From Magnaporthiopsis rhizophila (lineage: Eukaryota > Ascomycota > Sordariomycetes > Magnaporthales > Magnaporthaceae), in NCBI GenBank assembly GCA_003049465.1, contig PYSS01000072.1, positions 142,686 to 206,685 on the forward strand: 64,000 bases of DNA. The letters run 5' to 3'. The translations under genes were made by a program, and so were the position numbers. This document shows, one piece after another, positions 56,941 to 64,000 of this stretch (position 1 is its first letter; each line of letters starts with the position of its first letter). The notes beneath the pieces are model-generated. The model ran no database searches. It had not been told where the DNA came from and saw only the letters and a program-made list of their open reading frames with translations.

Positions 56941-58441
56941 ATGGTCACTCCGCAAGGGTCTTGCGGGTAATTGGTCAGGCTCGAGGAACCCCTCGGCTGA
57001 GGAGATCCCTCGCCATCCAGTCATTTGGATCGTGATCAACCCACACAGCTCACTCGAATCCCCTCGATCAGCGTCCTCACGAGGACGACAAAACTCCGTC
57101 AAGGTGGCTTCAGGGCAGGGTATCCTGGCATCCACTGGTGCCTCGTTCGCCAACGTTGCCAATTTGACCGCCTCGCTCTTCCCCAAACTCCCTCCTGGCC
57201 TTCAGTCCTACGTCGACGCGACCATCCTCCACCTGGCTTCGGCCGCCAAAGTGTCGTCAGAGTACATCCGCTCCACGACAGGCCTCTCTCCCACCACTGT
57301 ATACGGAACTCTAGCCGGGGCTATATTACTCGGCGCCCTCCCGACGGTTGCCGCACGAGCCACTCAGAACAGAGCTGTCACCACAAGCAAAATGGATTCT
57401 GGAAGATCTCGGTACGGCTGGTCGTCCGTTTGGCCGCGGGGCCCTATCTCGCCTTTCGGCTCCGGCCTGGGGCACGACGGACAGCCGCCCGATGTGCAGG
57501 ATGAAGACTTCAGCTACATCACCTCGGAGGACTTGCAAGACCAGTCGCCGTATTACAACGACAATCCGACCGCCAGCAGTACCCGCGTTGGACGCTCCGA
57601 CCCGGCGCTGGAGATCCCAGACGATGACATCATCTTGATCAAGTTCAAGGACATCTACTATCCCGAGCATTTCCCTGCCTACTCCATCGCGGACGGCAAG
57701 GTGCTGGCTATCGACATCCGCGAGCGCATCCAACTCATCACGAAGCTCACCGACGAGCAGACGGACCGGCTGAGGCTCTACTACAAGGGCAAGGAGCTCA
57801 GGGAAGACGAGATGCCGGCCGCCCGGTATGGAATCAAGAACAAGAGCGAGGTTCTAGCCATCCTCCCGGACGATGTGGGAGGCGGTGGGAGCAGCGAGTC
57901 CGGCGAGGAGATCATCGTTGTAGACGGGGATAAATCCAAACCCAAGTCCAAGAACAAGAGCGGGAGGAGAGGCGACAGGAGGAGCAAGACCAGCACTCGC
58001 GACAGCAACGCGAATCTGGGAGTGCCCGAGCCCATCGACCTCAGGCCGCGCTCGGGTAGCAGGTCGCACTCTCCCGCACCACCTAGGACTCCGAGGACTC
58101 CGGCGACTCCGGCGCCGCCCAAGGAGTACACCTATCCCCCGGCCGCCCCCGGCAGCGCCATGGAGACGCTGAACAAGATCGCCATGAACTTCAATGACAC
58201 CCTCCGCCCGGTAGCCGAAGAATTTGTCACGAACCCGCCGGCGGACGAGAAGAAGCGTAAAGAAGAGTATCTCAAGATCACCGAGACGATCCTGCGAAAT
58301 GTCATTTTCAAGCTGGACGAGGTTGATACGGGCGGTGACGAGACCGTCAGGGCCAGGAGAAAGGAGCTGGTCAAGGATGTGCAGGGGGTTCTGGCTAAGG
58401 CGGACAAGATGGTGCCCGAAGCCGACAGAACCGGCCGGTGA
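56941..58441 (+). CDS. Membrane-anchored ubiquitin-like / BAG-domain co-chaperone
   Basis: Predicted Hsp70 nucleotide-exchange co-chaperone of the BAG family, resembling fission-yeast Bag101/Bag102. Exon 2 runs 57049-58441. An eight-codon first exon at 56941-56966 (MVTPQGSCG), joined by an 82-base GT-AG intron, gives about 472 residues in frame. Features in order are an N-terminal helix pair and a membrane segment (about residues 92-112, VYGTLAGAILLGALPTVAARA). A ubiquitin-like domain follows (about 202-281, IILIKFKDIYYPEHFPAYSI then LRLYYKGKELREDEMPAARYG). Next are a basic Ser/Pro-rich linker and a C-terminal BAG domain (about 378-466, METLNKIAMNFNDTLRPVAEEF and then RRKELVKDVQGVLAKAD). The membrane anchor implies work at the ER or nuclear membrane. 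The first exon is the uncertain part. Confidence 0.82.
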
Positions 58442-59396
58442 GCCCCGCTCGCTGTAAAGCCCCGGCTGGGTGCTTTCATTTTTTCATTTTTTTTTTTTAC
58501 GTTGGACAAGCGGTATCCTTCGTCGCAGTACCCCGCTCTGTTTTGCTTTATTTGTACTTGAAGCCCTACACCTGTGCAGGCTTGCTTTTTTCGGCACATA
58601 CCTCGACAGCTTTGTCGGCGATTTTACGACCTAGACCTTCGACATGGGCTTAGCCATTCGCGGATTGGAATTTGTATAGTATCGTCAAGTCCGTGTGTGC
58701 TGGAATGGGTACACGGGCATTCGATACAGTCTGGGAGACGAGTCCTCCGTCGATGGGGTTCACGGCATGGACTCTTCAGTTTTACGTTCCCGAGACGAGG
58801 CTCAGTGGACTGGTGGTGGGATCATCCAGGCTTCTTCGAGCATCGTTCAATCAAATGGCTTCTTGGTTTCGTGCAACAGTTCGCTTGGCCGCTATCCGCT
58901 CCACGAGCCTGCGTTCGCGGGGATGCGAGACCCGGTTCTCGACCATCCCGACCGGGCAGGTGACCGTCAATCGGGCTCTGGCTGCGGTGCACAACCCCTC
59001 CACAAGGCTGGCAAAAGTGGGCATGCACGAGCCACACCAATGCGACGTGGGGGTTCCGTATCCAGATACCAGCCACAGGCATGAAGCGCGCCTTAATCAC
59101 CTGACAAGGTCACTCTAGCCCTACTGTGCCTCAGGCCCCCGCCCGGCCCCGTCGCTGCCCCATCCGATTTTTTAGGTGGTAGCCCTAGCCACAGCACAGG
59201 CTAGACTGCGCGAGCCATGACTGTGATAATAATTTTGCGAGTGAGTGGACGAGCAGCCAGCGACTTCACCAACAAACCGCAGAGGTAAAGTATCTGGGAA
59301 TCAGAATCGCAGACTTCGTCGCCGACACGAGGTTTGGTCTCTGGTCTCACTCGACTTGTTATTTTCTTTACTCCCGGGCCACCAAACATCGCCGTC
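58442..59396. other. Intergenic region before the L16 gene
   Basis: The left end holds the BAG gene 3' end with a T-run near 58490-58498. The right end is the ribosomal-protein promoter. No gene is supported. Confidence 0.5.
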
Positions 59397-60875
59397 ATGT
59401 CGAGCTTCGAGTCGGTTGTGAGTTCATTCTCCCGCCAGCGTCATCCTGCCCACCACCTGCGACATGACATCGCTTGGGGCCGCCCCGTCGCGATGCCTGT
59501 GTCCTGTCCTGTCCTGTCCGACTCTTCTGCGTTGCGAGCCTCTGGCGCCCCGGGTGCCGTCAATCATCTCAGACCTTCAGCCCTGATGCATCGCGGGATC
59601 CTACCCCGGTTACACACGCCCATCCCGCCGCGACTTCAAATGCGATCTGAGCCGGCTACCGAAAGCCGCGCCAGACATATGCGACCAGCAGAGAGGCAGA
59701 GAGTGGCGGCGAGACTGCAGCATTGTACCGATCAAGGCCGAGACAGAAGACAGACACAGGAACATCGTGGACGGGCGGCACGGCATGACGCTCTGCTCGG
59801 GGCGCGTCCCATCTAGGACCGGTCGCTAATTCGTCCTTGTCTGCTTGCAGGTCGTCATCGATGGCAAGGGCCACCTGCTGGGCCGCCTGGCCAGCATTGT
59901 TGCCAAGCAGCTGCTCAGTGGTCAGAAGATCGTTGTTGTCCGCTGCGAGGCCCTGAACATCTCGGGCGAGTTCTTCCGCGCTAAGCGTACGTGCCAACAT
60001 TGCTCCGATGTCTACCGCGCAGTATGGGATGGGTCGCAAGGGTGCCAGCTTGGATTGGGCATTCGCCGCCGATGTGCACCGGAGCGCTTTTCTCGAAAAC
60101 TGCGGGGCAAAGACGACGTCACCGGACGGAGCGGGACTGACGTGCTGGGGCTATAACAGTCAAGTACCACGCCTACCTGCGCAAGATGACCCGCTACAAC
60201 CCGACACGAGGAGGTAAGGGACATTCCGAAATGCATTCGCCAGATACAGTAGCCCCGGCTGCTTGGCTTGCTAGGATTGGACATTGTCTGACTCTCTTGC
60301 CACCTGCCAGGTCCCTTCCACTTCCGCGCTCCATCCCGCATTTTCTACAAGGCCGTCCGTGGCATGATCCCCCACAAGACCGCCCGTGGTACCGCTGCCC
60401 TTGAGCGCCTCAAGGTTTTCGAGGGTGTTCCTCCCCCGTACGACAAGAAGAAGAAGATGGTCGTTCCCCAGGCCCTCCGTGTCCTCAGACTGCAGCCCGG
60501 CCGCAAGTACTGCACCGTCGGTCGGTTGAGCCACGAGGTTGGCTGGAAGTACCAGGACGTCGTTGCTAGGTACGTTGGATTCCGTCCTGCGGGTTCTTTG
60601 TCGGGACAGCGTCAGACAATTCTCCGCCTCGATTTCCCGCCTTGGACTAGGAATTGGAGCCTGCCACTGTCTCCAATTTGGCTGCCTTGGCCCAACCGCA
60701 GCATCGCGAGCAACACGACTGACTCTCGTTTTCTAGGCTTGAGGAGCGGAGAAAGGCCAAGGGCGCCGCCTACTACGAGCGCAAGAAGCTCGCGCAGCGC
60801 CAAGTCTCCGAGTCGAAGAAGAACGCCGCTGTCGACGAGAAGACGGCGGAGGCCCTCAAGGCCTTCGGCTACTAA
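59397..60875 (+). CDS. RPL16: 60S ribosomal protein L16 (uL13, L13a)
   Basis: Cytosolic large-subunit ribosomal protein uL13. Exons are 59397-59417 (MSSFESV), 59851-59986, 60160-60213, 60311-60569 and 60737-60875, all GT-AG and in frame, about 202 residues. Diagnostic stretches are VVIDGKGHLLGRLASIVAKQ, VRCEALNISGEFFRAKLKYH, RKMTRYNPTRGGPFHFRAPS, AVRGMIPHKTARG, PQALRVLRLQPGRKYCTVG, LSHEVGWKYQDVVARLEERR and the C-terminal lysine-rich helix ending KAFGY. The long first intron (433 bases) right after a 21-base first exon is typical of fungal ribosomal-protein genes. High expression is expected. The frame is fully intact, which speaks against widespread indel errors in this window. Confidence 0.96.
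59501..59519. repeat. Short GTCCT tandem repeat in L16 intron 1
   Basis: Nearly four GTCCT units inside the first intron. Simple sequence without evident function. Confidence 0.7.
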
Positions 60876-61943
60876 TTTGTGGCCTGGTCAGCTCGTTTCT
60901 TGTCGTTCTTTTCGCGTTTCTATCTCTAGATTGGCGTGGTGGCTCACGGGAAATCAAACACTTTTCATCTGCGACGGAAGGCATGGCTGGGGGATGGCTT
61001 TTGTCTCTTTCGAAGTACCCCTCCAGGGGGTTTGCATCACCCTCGGAAATAAGGGGGGAAAAAAGAAAGAAGCAGGCCCAATGGACATGAACGTACATGA
61101 AGGACGGAGACACGATTCTCCCGCAAATCAAACGGGCGCGTCGTCATTCGGCTTGGGTCTTTCGAGGAGTTATCGGCATCGGATTGTTACCCGCCTGCTG
61201 GCCGATGGCGGCAGGTTTTGGTCCTGTTCATTGTACCTAGCTCTACCTGGGTGAGCATATCACCTAGACGGACAACCACTCGAACAGGGTTTTTAGTGAC
61301 ATTGCATTGGCGTTGGTAATTCCAGAGGGTGCGTTGGTATGCGGCTGTGATGGTTGTGCCTTGACGTGTATACCGGGGAAGCGTGCCGGCCTCGACGAAC
61401 ATGGTGAACCAGCACGGCAATGCCCACCCGTGACGATGTCAGAGATGCCCGGGCTGCGCGGGGATCGGAATGTTGGGCGACGTGACGGGCTCGGCGACGG
61501 CGCAGAAATCGGTTACCGAGTGCGGACCTGATATCGGCGGACCGCCCAGCACGTGGCGCCGGGTCTTTGTGGCTGCGGGTAAGGAGGGAAGGGAATAGTG
61601 GTTTACATGAACAGAACGGAGACTCCGCGAGGACGCCTGTAGCGCCGGCGCCGAGGAAGGCAAAGATAATAACCAAGAAGGCGAGCCCGCCCCGCCGTGG
61701 TCTTGGGCCTCACAGATGGTGCAGGTCGCCACCATGAGTAGGGCCGCCCCGGATCATTTTCGAGACCTGCTATTTCGCACGGGCAAAGTTTCCAGACCGA
61801 ACTACTCTCGTCGTTCTCCTCGGCCCTTTGGCTCGCGAGGAAGGGCATGCCGCCGCGGCTCGAGACGAAGGCTTTGACGCTCTCGCAGGTGTTGGGCCGA
61901 GTGGACCGACTCCTTATTCCTAGAACGTCACTTTAATAAAAGG

Positions 61944-61946
<3 letters not shown>

Positions 61947-61974
<28 letters not shown>
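61947..61974. repeat. GA dinucleotide microsatellite
   Basis: About 14 consecutive AG units, followed by A-rich DNA. Confidence 0.9.
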
Positions 61975-61977
<3 letters not shown>

Positions 61978-61996
61978 GAAAAAAAAGGCAAAAAGC

Positions 61997-62163
61997 TCAC
62001 TCGACTGCCCTTCGAGGGGGAGTCGAGGTACGAAAACCCCACTTTTTGGAGGTTTTACTTCGGTAGCTCTAAAGTCGCCGTCAACGGACGGATTCGAATC
62101 AGCGAGCTTGGGGTTTTCTTGGCCCTCACCCGTGGAAGAAGGTTATGGTGTTTTTTTAACACC
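61997..62163. repeat. Series of hairpin-forming inverted repeats
   Basis: Several stem-loops follow one another: CTCGACT...AGTCGAG with a TTCG loop region near 62003-62030, AAAACC...GGTTTT near 62033-62056, CCGTC-AACG-GACGG near 62079-62092, and TGGTGTT...AACACCA around a T5 loop at 62146-62164. An element resembling a pol III B box (GATTCGAATCC on the minus strand) lies between them, but no full tRNA cloverleaf can be built. Possibly a structured RNA or a tRNA-derived short element. Confidence 0.4.
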
Positions 62164-62267
62164 ACGGTTGTACCCGTTCAACCACCCGGTTTGCTGCTGT
62201 GAGCTNATGGTGTTTTTTTAACACCACGGTTGTACCCGTTCAACCACCCGGTTTGCTGCTGTGAGCT
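62145..62267. repeat. Exact 61-bp direct duplication flanking a single N
   Basis: Bases 62145-62205 and 62207-62267 are identical and separated only by the N at 62206. This is the signature of two contig ends with an unmerged overlap joined by a placeholder base, so it is most likely an assembly artefact rather than biology. True sequence probably has one copy. Confidence 0.85.
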
Positions 62268-62893
62268 GTTGACAATCTGACCACTGTCGGGGCATATAAG
62301 GATAAGCAGCGCGCGGCAGCAGAGGTTTTTGCAGGTTCGTGCAATCGTCAAAAGCGTTAGAACGCTCGCATGCAAGCACGGACCACATCATGAAACGAGG
62401 GCATACAGCCAGGCCAGATATTAATCGTAGAGATGCTGGATACGATTTACATATCTAACACAGGCAAATGCCCAACCCGCACTATAGAAGCTAAGGCTTC
62501 TTATTCCAATGATGGCTGCTCGTCCCACTCGATCTCGGGTGATCAGGGGTATTGCTTACAGGAGGAGGTGTCTGCAGCTTCGTCCATGGAGTCTTTCGTG
62601 TCTGGAAGTCTAGGGATGACGTCCTACCAGCTAATCCGCATACGAAGGGGAAGCATATAAGCATGGAAATACCCGTGTTGGTGCTAATAAGCATTCCGGG
62701 GCCGAAAAAAGCAGGATTCCACTCGAATACCTAGTCCTATTTCTCGGTGATAATGACATAGTTGCTGGAGCTCCTTCAATGGAGAACCGGAGTGAAATAT
62801 GGCAGACAAGGCCGGCGACGAAGCTGCCGCTCAGACCGCCGGCGCTGGCGGTGGAGGCCCGGATGGCAGATTTCTTCTAGGGGCCGAACTGCT

Positions 62894-63155
62894 CTATTCC
62901 AGATCGGGCAGGCCCTTCGGCGTAACGGCCATGTTTTTGATGACGCTATAGCCGAAGACGGTGTTGAGCATGCTAGAATCCGAGGTGAGGTTGGTCTGGG
63001 GGCCGAGATGGACATTGGACAGCTGGCCAAGGAGCCGAGGATTGACTATGCGGCGAGAAGCATCTGTAGATGTCACGTACTTGCCATTGGCCTCACCCCA
63101 GAGGTCAATTTTCTATCTGCCGCCGTCGCCGCTGATACCAGGGCGCCACAGTGGT
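62894..63155 (-). pseudogene. Decayed coding fragment of unknown family
   Basis: From 63112 the minus strand reads KIDLWGEANGKYVTSTDAS and continues through VNPRLLGQLSNVHLGPQTN and SMLNTVFGYSVIKNMAVTP to a TAG at 62894-62896. An in-frame TAG at 63113-63115 separates it from an upstream piece, RPGISGDGGR. The sequence looks like globular protein, but I do not recognise the family. Either the TAG is part of a splice acceptor (GCAGATAG) of an exon whose partners I cannot find, or this is a broken gene remnant. Confidence 0.35.
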
Positions 63156-64000
63156 TAGTGAAAATTGGCCTGTTCAGGGTCCGTCACGACCGACGTTGAC
63201 CATGGATAGGGAAGCTTTCTCCTCCTCAGTTCACCTTGTCTCCTGTGACCTACGCTAGCTTCTTGGTGGTACCTATCGAGGGGAGAGGCAAGGGAATCGG
63301 GCAGAAGATACGCTCAATGGGTGCTAAACAAAGGATTAACCGAAGACCATCTATCAGAGCTCGTTCAAAGCAAAGCCACGAAGCGATGGCATGATTGATG
63401 GACGACCACAAATTCCTTCATTAGAGCCTCGAAGGTCTGGTGGCTGGACACTCAAACGCTCTGCCTGCGCGGCGTTTTTGACATCTCTCATTTCGGTGTC
63501 TTCACAAAACCGATCCGGAGCACTCGGATTCTTTCCATGACCTCGCCCCGTCGCCGTCTCCCCGAGCAGCCCAGCTACGGGCGCCACGGCCGGTGGGCGC
63601 CACCGCAACCAAGCAAGCTTTATAGCAGCCTCGCCGATTCCTATAGGAGGATTCGGTATGATGTTGACGTTACGAAACCTCCTCGTCACCCGTTCGATCT
63701 GACTCTCCGCTGTCTGGGCTGGAAAACAAAAAACCGGACGTGCAGCCACCTCCCTGACAATGGTGTACCTGATTGGCTGGACAGCGCTGGTCCCGACGCC
63801 ACCCGCTCAACCTCACCCTCCTCTCAGAAAGGCCGCCTGGGCCGCGAACATAAGCCGCCCATATTAACCGCGATAAGAGTATCCTCACGCCAGAATCGAG
63901 AGCCGGCTGCCTCCCCACTTGGCCAACCACATCCACGCACCTTCCCGTTCACGGCGTCAGCCAAGGAAGCTTGATCGACTGGTCATGGCGCGCTAAGAAG

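Larger units (their letters stand above)
60876..64000. other. Gene-poor right end
   Basis: Downstream of L16 I find no intact gene up to the window edge. The stretch holds a GA microsatellite, a chain of hairpins, an assembly N with flanking duplication and at least one decayed coding fragment (separate entries). The minus-strand frame at 61293-61676 begins with a hydrophobic stretch but has no further support. Confidence 0.45.

Noticed and set aside
57032..57048. GTG start for the BAG-domain gene
   Set aside because: Non-ATG starts are rare in fungi, and an upstream ATG exon with a good 82-base intron joins in frame.
59583..59652. C/D snoRNA inside L16 intron 1
   Set aside because: CTGATGC and CTGA are spaced about 65 bases apart, but the C box is imperfect and there is no terminal stem, so it is not better than chance.
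61293..61676. Minus-strand frame starting with a hydrophobic stretch
   Set aside because: A signal-peptide-like start alone is not enough. The rest is Arg/Ser-rich without conservation.
62087..62175. tRNA gene on the minus strand
   Set aside because: A B-box-like motif and an anticodon-like stem exist, but the T-stem has mismatches and no acceptor stem pairs, so no cloverleaf forms.

Overview
The window is nuclear DNA from a filamentous ascomycete, most likely a Sordariomycete. The evidence is short GT-AG introns of about 50-100 bases with CTAAC/CTGAC-type branch sites, GC-rich exons, large gene-poor intergenic stretches, and gene families typical of Pezizomycotina. There are no operons, no CRISPR arrays and no tRNA or rRNA genes I can support. 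I modelled thirteen intact protein-coding genes and one disrupted gene. Exon limits were set by hand from splice signals, frame and family conservation, so they are predictions.

Left part (1-18.4 kb): an ARMT1/DUF89 damage-control phosphatase (+) is tail-to-tail with a TauD-type 2-oxoglutarate dioxygenase (-). A 6.9 kb gene-free stretch follows, full of homopolymer and microsatellite DNA, upstream of a large zinc-cluster regulatory protein (+).

Middle part (18.4-35.7 kb): SEC72 (ER translocation, +), a small conserved-looking gene of unknown function (-), then two adjacent same-strand genes for small cysteine-rich proteins. These two share an almost identical C-terminal cysteine scaffold and look like diverged tandem paralogs of no named family. 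They are the best candidate for something undescribed. They are followed by 5.6 kb with no recognisable gene.

Right-middle part (35.7-51 kb): a Cst26/LCLAT1-like acyltransferase (-) diverges from a mitochondrial NADH kinase of the POS5 type (+). Next comes a P-type IIC (Na+/K+-ATPase-like) cation pump (-) that keeps all its catalytic motifs but has several frame breaks, and polypyrimidine/polypurine 12-bp arrays lie at both ends of that locus. The F-box/LRR ubiquitin-ligase subunit GRR1 (-) follows.

Right part (51-64 kb): an AIM18-like mitochondrial chalcone-isomerase-fold protein (+) is tail-to-tail with a dithiol glutaredoxin (-). Then come a membrane-anchored ubiquitin-like/BAG co-chaperone (+) and ribosomal protein uL13/L16 (+). 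The last 3 kb are gene-poor and contain an N flanked by an exact 61-bp duplication (an assembly junction), a chain of hairpins and decayed coding fragments.

The genes are mostly independent housekeeping functions: metabolite repair, lipid remodelling, mitochondrial redox supply, proteostasis, secretion and translation. Across about 36 modelled introns, three appear to use GC-AG borders, which is more than usual for a fungus.
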